Assembly (NCBI GenBank): GCA_900544225.1
Contig: UQUD01000011.1
Span: forward strand, 1-30,349
DNA from: an uncultured Collinsella sp.
GTDB lineage: Bacteria > Actinomycetota > Coriobacteriia > Coriobacteriales > Coriobacteriaceae
Reading direction: 5' to 3'
Length of the DNA: 30,349 nt
The notes beneath the pieces were generated by a model that did not search any database, had not been told where the DNA came from, and worked only from the letters and a program-made list of their open reading frames with translations. The position numbers were made by a program, and so were the translations under genes. Each line of letters starts with the position of its first letter. Within the stretch, counting starts at the first letter, position 1. Below are positions 22,638-30,349 of the stretch, piece by piece.

Positions 22638-24050
22638 TTATACCTCGTCGTTCTCGTGCAGACGGCGGCGGTAATCGGCGGCCCAACCCTCAATATTTAC
22701 CTGACGGGCGCGGCCCAGGCCGAGTGCGTCGGCCGGAACCGGCTCGGTGATGACGGAGCCAGCGGCCACGAGTGCACCGTCGCCAATCTGGGCGGGCGCG
22801 ACCATCATGGTGTCGGAACCGATGAAGGCATCCTTGCCGATGACGGTCTTGTGCTTGTGGACACCGTCGTAGTTGCAGGTGATGGAGCCCGCGCCCACGT
22901 TGACGCCGGCGCCCATGGTGGTGTCGCCGATGTAGGACAGGTGCGGAACCTTGGAGCCCTCGCCGATCGTGGACTTCTTGATCTCCACGTGCGTGCCGGC
23001 CTTGGAGCCGTCGAGCATGTGGGTGCCCGGGCGCAGGTAGGCGCGCGGGCCGCAGTCGACGCCGTTCTCGATGACGGCCTCGATGGCGATGGTCTCATCG
23101 ATGGTGCAGCCGCTGCCGACGGTGGTGTCGGTGAGACGGCTGTTGGGGCCGAGCTGGCACTCCTCGCCCACGGTGACGTGGCCGATCAGATGCGTCTGCG
23201 GCCACACGACGGTGTCGCGGCCGATAACGGCATCGGGGCCGATCCAGGCCTGCGTGGGGTCGATGAAGGTAACGCCCTCGGCCATCCAGTGCTCGTTGAT
23301 GCGGTCGCGCGCGATGGCGGTGAGCTGCGCGAGCTGGATGCGGCTGTTGACGCCCAGGCCGTCGCGGTAGTCGTCACAGTGGAAGATGGAGACTGCCTGG
23401 CCGTGACCCTTGAGGATCTCGAGCATGTCGGGCAGGTAGTACTCGGACTGCGCGTTGTCGTTGCCGATCTCGTCAATGTGGGCGGCGAGCTGCGCGCCAT
23501 CGAAGGCGTAGCAGCCGGCGTTGCATTCGAGCAGCGTGGCGGCCTGCTCGGGCGTGCAGTCCTTCTGCTCGATGATGCGCTCGATCTGGCCGTCGGCGCC
23601 CAGCTTGATGCGGCCGTAGCCGAAGGGGTCGGGCGGGGTCATGGTCATGACGGTGCAGGCGAGCTCGCCGGTAGCGACGGTCTGCGCGAACTTGGCGACG
23701 GTGTCGGCGGTGATGAGCGGCAGGTCGCCGTTGAGCACGACGACGGGGCCTTGCGTGATGCCGCAGGCCTCGAGCGCGACCTTTACGGCGTGGCCGGTGC
23801 CCAGGCGCTCGGTCTGCTCGATGCACTCGACCTTGGTGGCGCTGTTGGCGTAGGCGCCGTCGATAAGGGTGCGCATCTCGTCGGCGTGGCTGCCGATGAC
23901 GACCACGACGCGGCTGCAGCCGGCCTTGATGGTGGCGTCGACGATCCACTGGACCATGGGCTTGCCCAGGATCTTGTGCGAAACCTTGCAGTGGTTCGAC
24001 TTCATGCGGGTGCCCTCGCCGGCGGCGAGGATAATTGCGGTTGCGTCCAT
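22638..24050 (-). CDS. glmU: Bifunctional UDP-N-acetylglucosamine pyrophosphorylase / glucosamine-1-phosphate acetyltransferase
   Basis: GlmU makes UDP-GlcNAc for peptidoglycan. The 470-residue protein has an N-terminal uridyltransferase domain (about 1-235) with AIILAAGEGTRMKS, KILGKPMVQWIV, EQTERLGTGHAV and LNGDLPLI. A left-handed beta-helix follows, with hexapeptide repeats and the acetyltransferase segment NRPRAYLRPGT-like GPRAYLRPGTHM, then KVPHLSYIGD and CNYDGVHKHKTVIGKDAFIG. It ends in an Arg/His-rich tail. ATG 24050 follows aggaga; the open frame to 24368 is unsupported and runs under ecfT. It is the first gene of the minus-strand set. Confidence 0.95.
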   Translation of the reverse strand: MDATAIILAAGEGTRMKSNHCKVSHKILGKPMVQWIVDATIKAGCSRVVVVIGSHADEMRTLIDGAYANSATKVECIEQTERLGTGHAVKVALEACGITQGPVVVLNGDLPLITADTVAKFAQTVATGELACTVMTMTPPDPFGYGRIKLGADGQIERIIEQKDCTPEQAATLLECNAGCYAFDGAQLAAHIDEIGNDNAQSEYYLPDMLEILKGHGQAVSIFHCDDYRDGLGVNSRIQLAQLTAIARDRINEHWMAEGVTFIDPTQAWIGPDAVIGRDTVVWPQTHLIGHVTVGEECQLGPNSRLTDTTVGSGCTIDETIAIEAVIENGVDCGPRAYLRPGTHMLDGSKAGTHVEIKKSTIGEGSKVPHLSYIGDTTMGAGVNVGAGSITCNYDGVHKHKTVIGKDAFIGSDTMMVAPAQIGDGALVAAGSVITEPVPADALGLGRARQVNIEGWAADYRRRLHENDEV

Positions 24051-24248
24051 GTGATCTCCTGTTACGTTATAGAGACGTGTGTTTGGAAACGATACACGGC
24101 ACAATATGATACCGCAGGCATATGATGAGCGCGTAACGATTGACGCGTGACGGCCGGTGTCGCTGCCGCCGGCGTGGTGTTTGCGCTGGTTGTGCATGGC
24201 GGCGGCGCTGCGGCGTTGGCGTTTTGCGCGAGGGGATGGGAGGTGCCC

Positions 24249-25136
24249 GTGGATATCATGCGAGAGGAATCGGGCAACGAACCCGTCGCGGCATTTTCGA
24301 TGTCGCATCCGGCGGTGCCGGCGCTCTACACGGTGCTGACGCTGGGACTCACCATGTTCTCGATGCAACCGGTGCTGATTGCGCTGTCGCTTGCGGGCGG
24401 GTTGGCGTACGGGTTTGCGACGCGCGGCGTCGCGCGCGCGTTGGGGGCGCTTCGCTGGCAGCTGCCGGTGATTTTGATCATCGCGGTGCTCAATCCGCTG
24501 TTTAGCGCCTCGGGCTCGACGGAGCTGTTCCGTATTGGCATGCGTGCGGTGTATCTAGAGAGCATGGTTTACGGCCTGTGCATGGGCGGGCTGTTTGTGG
24601 CGAGCGTGCTGTGGTTTGAGGCGGCGGCATCGATGCTTGGCTACGACAAGGTGCTTGCGCTTTTGGGTAACGCCGCGCCGGTGATCGCGCTCATGATCTC
24701 GATGTGTATGCGGCTTATCCCGCAGTTTTTGCGCCGCGGTCGTACGGTACTGGCGGTACAGGATGCGATTGATGTACCGGGGCGCGCGCCGGCCGACCCC
24801 GTGCGTTCGCGTTTGCGTGCATCGAGTGTGTTGATGGGCTGGGGCATGGAGGATTCGCTGGAGCGCGCGGACGCCATGCGCTCGCGCGGATGGGGTGCTG
24901 CGACGCGTCGAACGACGTACGCGCGGTATCGGCTGGGGCGCGGCGATGTTGCCGCGCTGGTTGGGCTTGCGTTGTTTGGTGCCGCCGCGGTGGCGGTGGC
25001 ATGGACCGCGACGACGCAGTATTCGTTTTACCCGCAGCTATCGGCGCCGGCGCCGTGGCCGGGCTATGTTGTATACGCGGCCTGGATGGCGCTGCCCTGT
25101 GTGCTGCACGCGATTGACGAGAAGAGGTTTGGCTGA
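24249..25136 (+). CDS. ECF transporter transmembrane component EcfT
   Basis: EcfT links the ATPases to the substrate-binding S component of an energy-coupling-factor importer. The protein has about five hydrophobic segments and the cytoplasmic coupling motif ADAMRSRGWG, a clear Ala-Arg-Gly type box. The first coupling box (VQDAIDVPGR) is degenerate. I prefer GTG 24249 because gggaggt (24238-24244) lies just upstream; ATG 24258 is close, and the frame stays open to a GTG at 24147 that has no ribosome site. With GTG 24249 it has 295 residues. Its stop TGA overlaps the ATG of the ATPase by one base, so translation is coupled. Confidence 0.85.
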   Translation: MDIMREESGNEPVAAFSMSHPAVPALYTVLTLGLTMFSMQPVLIALSLAGGLAYGFATRGVARALGALRWQLPVILIIAVLNPLFSASGSTELFRIGMRAVYLESMVYGLCMGGLFVASVLWFEAAASMLGYDKVLALLGNAAPVIALMISMCMRLIPQFLRRGRTVLAVQDAIDVPGRAPADPVRSRLRASSVLMGWGMEDSLERADAMRSRGWGAATRRTTYARYRLGRGDVAALVGLALFGAAAVAVAWTATTQYSFYPQLSAPAPWPGYVVYAAWMALPCVLHAIDEKRFG

Positions 25137-26779
25137 TGACCCGGTTGGACGGAAGCATGATGGCGGGCATGGTGTGCGGCTCGGATACGCCGGCGATTGA
25201 AGCGCGGGGTCTGCGCTTTGCCTACCCCGGGGCTGAGGCACCGGTGTTCGAGGGGCTCGATTGGCGTGTTTCCCAAGGAGCGTTTGCGCTGCTTGTTGGC
25301 GGTACCGGATCGGGCAAGTCGACGCTGCTCTCGCTGCTCAAACCCGAGATTTCGCCGACGGGCGAATGCGCTGGCGAGCTGCGCGTGCTGGGCGAGAGCG
25401 TTGCCGACATGGATGTTCGGGCGTCCGCGGAGCGCGTGGGCTATGTGTTTCAGGACCCCGAGAACCAGATCGTGTGCGAAACCGTGTGGCACGAGATGGC
25501 GTTTGGTCTGGAAAACTTAGGCATGTCGCGCGACGAGATGCGCCGTCGCGTGGCCGAGACCAGCTATTTCTTTGGGTTGGAGGATTGGCTCCACCGCGAT
25601 ACCGATACGCTTTCGGGTGGACGCAAACAGCTGCTGTCGCTGGCGGCTGTGCTGGCGCTGCGCCCACGCGTGCTGCTGCTCGACGAGCCCACGTCCCAAC
25701 TGGATCCCGTTGCCGAGAAGAGTTTTCTGCATGCGCTGTTCCGCGTGAATCGCGAGCTGGGCTGCACGGTTGTCGTGGCAACGCATCAGCCACGTCCGAT
25801 GCTCGAATACGCGACGTGCGCGTATCGGATTGAAGACGGACGCGTGTGCGAGGTGGCCGACATTGCCTCCCTGGGGCATCGTGAAGAGCTGTTTTCTGGC
25901 GAGGCGTCAGGGTGGGGTGCCTCGCGGCGTGCAAAAAACGGAGTTTTCAGCAGCGCCAGTGGCCAGCCGGGCTCTTTGGACCCGCGCGCGGGCGCTCCGG
26001 GTGCAGAAAAATGGCTGAAATCGGACAAATCGGGTGAATTTGAGGCGCAAATACCGCCGCAAGACGACTCGGGGGCGCCATCGCGCGCCGGTGGATGCCG
26101 AATTCTCCCAAAAATGCACGCTGGGTCGGCTACCACCCTGGCAGGGAGCTGGTTTCGCTACGATCGGGCGTCCGGCTGGGTGCTGCGCGGACTCGATGCG
26201 TCGTTTTCGGCAGGCGCGGTGCATGCGGTTGTGGGCGGTAACGGCTGTGGTAAGTCGACAATGCTTTCGGTGCTGGCCAAGACGGTCAAGTTGCAGCGTG
26301 GGCATATGGAGCGCGGGGCTGCCTCGGCGGCACTGCTGCCTCAGAATCCCAAGGCGTTGCTGGTTGCCGAGACAGTGCGCGATGAGCTGATGGAATGGGC
26401 TTCGACCTGCGGGTATGACGAGGGCGCGGCCCAGGAGCGCGCGGCGCAGCTGGGATTGGACGGCCTGGATGGGCGCCACCCGTACGATCTTTCGGGCGGG
26501 CAGCGTCAACTGCTTGCGTTGGCAAAACTGCTTCTGATTGGCCCCGAGCTGCTGTTGTTCGATGAGCCCACCAAGGGCTTGGACCTGGCCAGCCGCCGTA
26601 TCATCGCTCGCGCCCTGCGTGACCATGCGAAGGCTGGCGGCACCGTCATCATGGCCACGCACGATCTGGATTTTGCCGAGCAGGTTGCCGATGACATTGC
26701 CATGATGTTCGACGGCGAGATTGCCTGCATGGAGCCGCCGTCCGACTTCTTTGCCGACAATGTGTTTTATAGGGCGTGA
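25136..26779 (+). CDS. Fused double ABC ATPase of the ECF transporter (EcfA-EcfA')
   Basis: Two ABC domains in one 547-residue chain replace the usual EcfA/EcfA' pair. Domain 1 has GGTGSGKST near 55, LSGGRKQLLSLAAVLAL near 159 and LLLLDEPTSQLDP near 180. Domain 2 has GGNGCGKST near 367, LSGGQRQLLALAKLLL near 452 and LLLFDEPTKGLD near 472. The linker, about residues 258-335, is long and unlike either domain; bases 25929-26119 within it look like an inserted repeat. Stacked stops and starts couple it to EcfT upstream, and it ends five bases before the S component start. Confidence 0.92.
   Translation: MTRLDGSMMAGMVCGSDTPAIEARGLRFAYPGAEAPVFEGLDWRVSQGAFALLVGGTGSGKSTLLSLLKPEISPTGECAGELRVLGESVADMDVRASAERVGYVFQDPENQIVCETVWHEMAFGLENLGMSRDEMRRRVAETSYFFGLEDWLHRDTDTLSGGRKQLLSLAAVLALRPRVLLLDEPTSQLDPVAEKSFLHALFRVNRELGCTVVVATHQPRPMLEYATCAYRIEDGRVCEVADIASLGHREELFSGEASGWGASRRAKNGVFSSASGQPGSLDPRAGAPGAEKWLKSDKSGEFEAQIPPQDDSGAPSRAGGCRILPKMHAGSATTLAGSWFRYDRASGWVLRGLDASFSAGAVHAVVGGNGCGKSTMLSVLAKTVKLQRGHMERGAASAALLPQNPKALLVAETVRDELMEWASTCGYDEGAAQERAAQLGLDGLDGRHPYDLSGGQRQLLALAKLLLIGPELLLFDEPTKGLDLASRRIIARALRDHAKAGGTVIMATHDLDFAEQVADDIAMMFDGEIACMEPPSDFFADNVFYRA
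25929..26119. repeat. Candidate repeat element inserted in frame in the ECF ATPase linker
   Basis: The ends are imperfect inverted repeats: 25929-25948 and the complement of 26100-26119 share GTGCA, GAG and TTC at matching places. The interior has A-rich codons, including a rare ATA, that stand out from the GC-rich neighbours, and its translation resembles no ABC segment. The coding frame stays open. The boundaries are approximate and an ordinary variable linker remains possible. Confidence 0.45.
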
Positions 26780-26783
26780 TGGG

Positions 26784-27497
26784 ATGACGGATTATCGCGT
26801 CGCGCGCCTACTCGCAAAACTGGAGATACCACTGCTGCTGGCGGTTCCCGCAGTGATGGCTGCGGCGTTGCTGGCAGGCGTTGAGCAGGCGGCACTTGCC
26901 ATGCTTGTCGTGGTGGCGCTGGTGCTTGCGTTGTTCTTTGCGGGCTACGAGGCATCGCGACCGGGCCTGCGCCAGATTATGCCCACGCTGGTTCTGGCGG
27001 CGTTGGCCGCGGCGGGGCGCATCTTGTTTGGCCCCATTCCCGACTTTAAACCCGTGAGCGCCATCGCCATTATCGCCGGGGCGACGCTCGGTCGTCGTAA
27101 CGGCTTTATGGTTGGTGCGCTGGCGGCGCTGACCAGCAACTTCTTTTTTGGACAGGGCATGTGGACGCCATGGCAGATGTATGCCTGGGGCCTGGTTGGC
27201 TATGTTGGCGGCGCGCTGGCGCATGCGGGCGCGTTCGACCGTGCGGATGGAACCGTGCGCATGCCGGCGCTGATGGCGTACGGCTTTGCATCGGGCCTGC
27301 TCTACGGCGTGGTAATCAACGCCTACGACATCATCGGTTTTGTGCAGCCGCTCACGTGGGCGGGCGCCGTGGCGCGTCTTGCCACGGCAGTGCCGTTCGA
27401 TATCACACACGGCCTCGCGACCTGCGTGTTCTTAGCCGCCCTGTACAGGGCCTGGTGTCGACGGATCAACCGCGTCGTCGTGAAGTACGGACTGTAG
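26784..27497 (+). CDS. ECF transporter S component, substrate unknown
   Basis: A 237-residue membrane protein with about six helices that would bind the vitamin or metal substrate and pair with the two genes before it. The conserved segment GRILFGPIPDFKPVSAIAII, then GFMVGALAALTSNFFFGQGM and WTPWQMYAWGLVGYVGG, is typical of S components. The motifs do not let me name a substrate; cobalamin-type carriers share such features, but this is a guess. The start at 26784 has agggcg at 26771-26776 and lies five bases after the ATPase stop. It completes a T-A-S operon. Confidence 0.83.
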   Translation: MTDYRVARLLAKLEIPLLLAVPAVMAAALLAGVEQAALAMLVVVALVLALFFAGYEASRPGLRQIMPTLVLAALAAAGRILFGPIPDFKPVSAIAIIAGATLGRRNGFMVGALAALTSNFFFGQGMWTPWQMYAWGLVGYVGGALAHAGAFDRADGTVRMPALMAYGFASGLLYGVVINAYDIIGFVQPLTWAGAVARLATAVPFDITHGLATCVFLAALYRAWCRRINRVVVKYGL

Positions 27498-27543
27498 TGA
27501 CGGTTGCGCCGGGACGAGAATCAATACTGCCTTGGTGTCATAT

Positions 27544-27697
27544 CAAAACTATGCCGGTTTACGGGGCTGGATTGACGCAGGCCGACCATACCGGCATTTT
27601 TCGAAAATAGACAAGCCGTCTACCTGCGGTTTTATTTTGCTCGAATTGCGCGTGGTTGGGGGGTCGCGATTCAGCCCCGTAAACCGGCATAGTTTTG
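27544..27697. repeat. 154-bp element with 26-bp perfect terminal inverted repeats (copy 1)
   Basis: The arms 27544-27569 and 27672-27697 are perfectly complementary. The interior holds gccgaccata near its left end and a segment (ctacctgcggtttt) also present in copy 2. The left half of the inner terminator is lost here. The gap 27498-28031 has no gene. Confidence 0.8.
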
Positions 27698-27800
27698 GAA
27701 TGGTCGGCTGATATGACGGGCGTCGTGGTCCTCAGAGAGCCAAATCGATCCGCTTTCTTCCGTCTCCAGACGCCCCCAGGGAATCAGTTGACGGCTCTTG

Positions 27801-27957
27801 CCACAAAACTGGCCCATCTACTACGTTTAGCTTGATACCCCCGACCATAACCGCGTTTTATGAAAAACCGCAGGCTTTCTACCTGCGGTTTTCTTTTTCG
27901 TTGTTCGCTGTGGTTGAGGATAGTGGCTTAAACGTACTAGATGGGCCAGTTTCGTGG
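27801..27957. repeat. 157-bp element with 31-bp terminal inverted repeats (copy 2)
   Basis: The arms 27801-27831 and 27926-27957 pair except for two mismatches and one bulge. Their sequence differs from copy 1 apart from the shared start caaaact, yet the interior (cgaccataacc, then ctacctgcggtttt, then tggttg) and the downstream flank (cccagggaatcagttg) are homologous to copy 1. Confidence 0.8.
27864..27892 (+). terminator. Terminator hairpin inside repeat copy 2
   Basis: A perfect 11-bp stem (27864-27874 with 27882-27892) and a 7-nt loop are followed by ctttttc. It is a good intrinsic terminator within the element. Confidence 0.65.
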
Positions 27958-28031
27958 CGGATGGGCCGCGTGGATGCCCTCGCGAGGTGAAAATGATCCC
28001 CTTTCCTCCGTCCCCAGGGAATCAGTTGGGG

Positions 28032-28850
28032 CTAGAGCTCTAGCGTGAGGGTGACGGGACAGTGGTCGCTGCCAAAGATATCGCCACGGATGCCGGCGTC
28101 GCGCACATTGCCGGCGATTGCGTCACTTACCAGGAAGTAATCGATGCGCCAGCCGGCGTTGTTCTTGCGGGCATTAAAGCGGTAGCTCCACCAGCTGTAG
28201 ACGCCCTCGACGTTGGGGTTTGCCGCGCGCCAGGTATCGGTAAACCCGGCGTTGAGCAGCTCGGTAAACTTGCCGCGCTCTTCGTCCGAAAAGCCGGCGT
28301 TGCCACGGTTGGACTTGGGGTTCTTAAGGTCGATCTCCTCGTGTGCCACGTTAAAGTCGCCGCAGGTTACGACGGGTTTGCCGGTCTCGCGCTCGAGCGC
28401 GTTCAAAAAGCCGCGGTAGGCATCGTCCCAGGCCATACGCACATCGATGCGCGCGAGCTCATTTTGGGCGTTGGGCGTGTAGACATCCACGAACCAAAAC
28501 TTGTCGAACTCGAGCGCACAGACGCGGCCCTCGGTTGCGGCTTGGGCGACGAGCTCGGCCGTCTCGCCCTCGCCGGCGTAAGGCAGCAGCGCGTCGGCGC
28601 GCAACACGCGCAGCGGTTCCTGGCGGCTAAAGACCGCAGTGCCCGAATAGCCTTTACGCTCGGCATAGCTCCAGGTTTGGTGATAGCCGGCCAGGTCAAT
28701 ATCGACCTGGCCCTCCTGCAGCTTGGTCTCTTGCAGCGCCAGGATATCAACGTCGAGTTCTTGCGCGATCTGGATAAAGCTCGGGTCCTTTTTGAGCACG
28801 GCGCGCAGGCCGTTGACGTTCCACGAGGCGAAAGTGTAAGTCTGAGGCAT
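28032..28850 (-). CDS. xth: Exodeoxyribonuclease III (AP endonuclease)
   Basis: An Exo III-family enzyme of base excision repair, 272 residues. The order of motifs is standard: ASWNVNGLRAVLKK, LALQETKLQ with the metal-binding Glu, VDVYTPNAQN, CGDFNVAHEEIDLKNPK, YSWWSYRFNARKNNAGWRID and the C-terminal GSDHCPVTL with the catalytic Asp-His pair. ATG 28850 follows aaagga on the minus strand. It is divergent from the Sir2 gene, and its 3' end abuts the repeat region at 27.5-28.0 kb. Confidence 0.95.
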   Translation of the reverse strand: MPQTYTFASWNVNGLRAVLKKDPSFIQIAQELDVDILALQETKLQEGQVDIDLAGYHQTWSYAERKGYSGTAVFSRQEPLRVLRADALLPYAGEGETAELVAQAATEGRVCALEFDKFWFVDVYTPNAQNELARIDVRMAWDDAYRGFLNALERETGKPVVTCGDFNVAHEEIDLKNPKSNRGNAGFSDEERGKFTELLNAGFTDTWRAANPNVEGVYSWWSYRFNARKNNAGWRIDYFLVSDAIAGNVRDAGIRGDIFGSDHCPVTLTLEL

Positions 28851-28986
28851 GGTGTCCTTTCGACGGGGTTGGCAGGCTTAAGATTAGCGCAACAGGGGCG
28901 GTGGTGGGCTCCGCGCGTGTCGACCCAAAGGCTGCGCGCCGGGCAAGCGCCCGCCGCCATCCGACCAACAAGGACGGAGGACTCAT

Positions 28987-29739
28987 ATGACGCAGGCAAT
29001 AACGGATCCCAAGCAGGCCTCCGCCGCGCTGGAAGAGCTGTTCGGCACCCACAAGCGCGTGGTCTTCTTTGGTGGCGCGGGTGTTTCCACGGCGAGTGGC
29101 ATCCCCGATTTCCGCAGCGTGGACGGCCTGTATCACCAGCAGTTTGCCTATCCGCCCGAGACCATGCTCTCGCATAGCTTTTATGAGGCGCATCCGGCCG
29201 AGTTCTTCGACTTCTACCGCACCAAGATGATCGCGCTTGGCGCTAAGCCCAACCGCTGCCACACCAAGCTGGCCGAGCTGGAGCGCGCCGGAAAGCTAAA
29301 TGCCGTGGTGACGCAAAATATCGACGGCCTGCATCAGATGGCCGGTTCGCAGCGCGTATTCGAGCTGCACGGATCGGTCCATCGCAACATTTGTCAGTCG
29401 TGCGGCGCGGTCTATAGCGCCGAGTGGATTTGCTCGCGCGAGCACGAGGACGCCGCGGGTGTGCCCGTGTGTCCTGCGTGCGGTGGGCGCATTAAGCCCG
29501 ATGTGGTGCTCTACGAGGAGCCGCTCGATGAGCGCGTGCTGACTGGTGCCGTTGCCGCCATCGCCGCGGCCGATGCCCTCATCGTGGGCGGAACCTCGCT
29601 CGTAGTGTATCCGGCGGCGGGCCTTACGCGCTACTTTACCGGCGATACGCTGGCCATTTGCAATCTTGCTCCCACCGATCAGGATGCAAATGCCGACCTG
29701 CTGATTTCTTGCGACATCGCGGCCGCGTTTGCGTTCTAG
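28987..29739 (+). CDS. Sir2-family NAD-dependent protein deacylase
   Basis: A 250-residue bacterial sirtuin that removes acyl groups from lysine using NAD. The NAD loop GGAGVSTASGIPDFRS is near the N-terminus, TQNIDGLH follows, and the catalytic His128 is in ELHGSVH. The zinc ribbon is complete: Cys136 and Cys139 (CQSC), and Cys162 and Cys165 (CPAC). The C-terminal GGTSLVVYPAAGL is the second NAD contact. ATG 28987 follows ggacggagg. It is divergent from exo III; folP lies 94 bases downstream and may be separately expressed. Confidence 0.94.
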   Translation: MTQAITDPKQASAALEELFGTHKRVVFFGGAGVSTASGIPDFRSVDGLYHQQFAYPPETMLSHSFYEAHPAEFFDFYRTKMIALGAKPNRCHTKLAELERAGKLNAVVTQNIDGLHQMAGSQRVFELHGSVHRNICQSCGAVYSAEWICSREHEDAAGVPVCPACGGRIKPDVVLYEEPLDERVLTGAVAAIAAADALIVGGTSLVVYPAAGLTRYFTGDTLAICNLAPTDQDANADLLISCDIAAAFAF

Positions 29740-29759
29740 CCCGTATGCGCGGATACAAT
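29729..29759 (+). promoter_or_regulatory. Possible folP promoter
   Basis: ttgcgt (29729-29734) and tacaat (29754-29759) resemble -35 and -10 hexamers but are 19 bases apart, two more than ideal. A GC-rich hairpin (29786-29791 with 29805-29810) lies between this site and folP. Confidence 0.3.
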
Positions 29760-29833
29760 AGAAAGACTGATTGCAAAGCGACCCCGCCGCCAGCGCCCGA
29801 GCGCGGCGGCGCGGGCATTTTAGGAGGATGTTC

Positions 29834-30349
29834 ATGGCGAACGATAGCAAGACATGGCGGTGCGGAAAGTACGAGCTCAGCTTTGACCGCCCGCGCATCA
29901 TGGGCGTCCTCAACGTGACGCCCGATTCGTTTAGCGATGGCGGTGAGCACTTCGACCCGGATGTCGCCATCGAGTACGGCCTGGCGATGCTCGACGCCGG
30001 TGCCGACATCATCGACGTGGGCGGCGAATCCACGCGCCCCGGATTTACCCCGGTCAACCCCGACGAGGAGGCTCGCCGCGTGCTGCCCGTGGTACGCGCG
30101 CTGGCCAAAGAGGGCGCTATCGTCTCGATCGACACGCGCCACGTGGCGGTTGCCAAGGCGGCCGTGCGCTGTGGCGCCTCGATCGTCAACGACGTGACGG
30201 GCTTCACCGACCCCAAGATGGTCGAGTTTGTCGCGACGAGCACCTGCGGTGTCATCGTGATGCACGCCGGCGAGATCGCGGCGCCCACCCGCACGCACGC
30301 GACGGTGCAGCTCGATACCTCGGCCGCGGCGTTTGTTGCCGAGAAGGCG
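29834..30349 (+). CDS. folP: Dihydropteroate synthase, 5' part
   Basis: DHPS joins p-aminobenzoate to dihydropterin pyrophosphate in folate synthesis. Only 172 codons are in the window and the frame runs open off the right edge. The two diagnostic motifs are present: IMGVLNVTPDSFSDGG and GADIIDVGGESTRPG. SIDTRHVAVAKAAVRCGASI and VNDVTGF follow as expected. The loop after VIVMHAGE differs from the common MHMQG form. ATG 29834 has taggagg at 29821-29827. The frame is the only one here with these motifs. Confidence 0.95.
   Translation, partial: MANDSKTWRCGKYELSFDRPRIMGVLNVTPDSFSDGGEHFDPDVAIEYGLAMLDAGADIIDVGGESTRPGFTPVNPDEEARRVLPVVRALAKEGAIVSIDTRHVAVAKAAVRCGASIVNDVTGFTDPKMVEFVATSTCGVIVMHAGEIAAPTRTHATVQLDTSAAAFVAEKA

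Noticed and set aside
22605..24125. 506-codon plus-strand open frame opposite glmU
   Set aside because: It is Gly/Val/Asp-rich antisense of glmU with no recognisable motif.
27544..27957. Retron-like ncRNA, because of long flanking inverted repeats
   Set aside because: No reverse transcriptase gene is present, and two diverged copies in tandem fit a repeat element better.

Overview
The window is GC-rich and gene-dense. It reads as chromosomal DNA of a Gram-positive actinobacterium of the class Coriobacteriia, most likely Collinsella or a close relative. This rests on the clostridial-type PurE, the Bacillus-type iron-sulfur PurF, a class B-like sortase and a wall-anchored protein, a LuxR regulator fused to a 12-TM membrane domain, an NfnAB-type pair, and abundant short palindromic intergenic repeats. 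The genus is an inference. I see no rRNA, tRNA, CRISPR array, insertion sequence or prophage.

Layout. 1-7.4 kb is a purine block: purE, a sortase, a MoaE-like protein, a minus-strand membrane protein (CmpB / ABC type IV family), then purF, purM and purN. 7.5-9.9 kb holds an orphan PTS EIIA, a membrane-anchored parvulin-type foldase and a GatB/YqeY protein. 10.2-14.0 kb is a polar amino acid ABC transporter (ATPase, lipoprotein receptor, two permeases) followed by a cytidylate-kinase-like protein. 14.0-17.6 kb has the membrane LuxR regulator (minus) and a sortase-substrate-like surface protein (plus). 18.0-24.1 kb is all minus strand: glmU, prs, pth and an NfnAB/SudAB-like flavoprotein pair. 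24.2-27.5 kb is an ECF transporter (EcfT, fused double ATPase, S component). 28.0 kb to the end holds exoIII (minus), a Sir2 deacylase and the start of folP.

Functionally this is mostly housekeeping: IMP synthesis and PRPP supply (purE/F/M/N, prs), cell-wall precursor synthesis (glmU), translation quality control (pth, YqeY), amino acid and vitamin or metal uptake, redox balance and surface anchoring.

The unusual content is between the genes. Many gaps carry hairpin elements in which a short core is shared between copies while the paired arms differ from copy to copy. Four groups stand out: (i) hairpins carrying GGGACAG/CTGTCCC; (ii) a hairpin that begins at the stop codon of both purF and pth; (iii) a six-copy array of a 15-nt motif in strictly alternating orientation at 17.64-17.86 kb; (iv) two adjacent diverged copies of a roughly 155-bp element with long terminal inverted repeats at 27.54-27.96 kb. 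A possible repeat insertion also sits in frame inside the fused ECF ATPase. These repeats are the best candidates for something undescribed. No defence or other novel protein system is evident.
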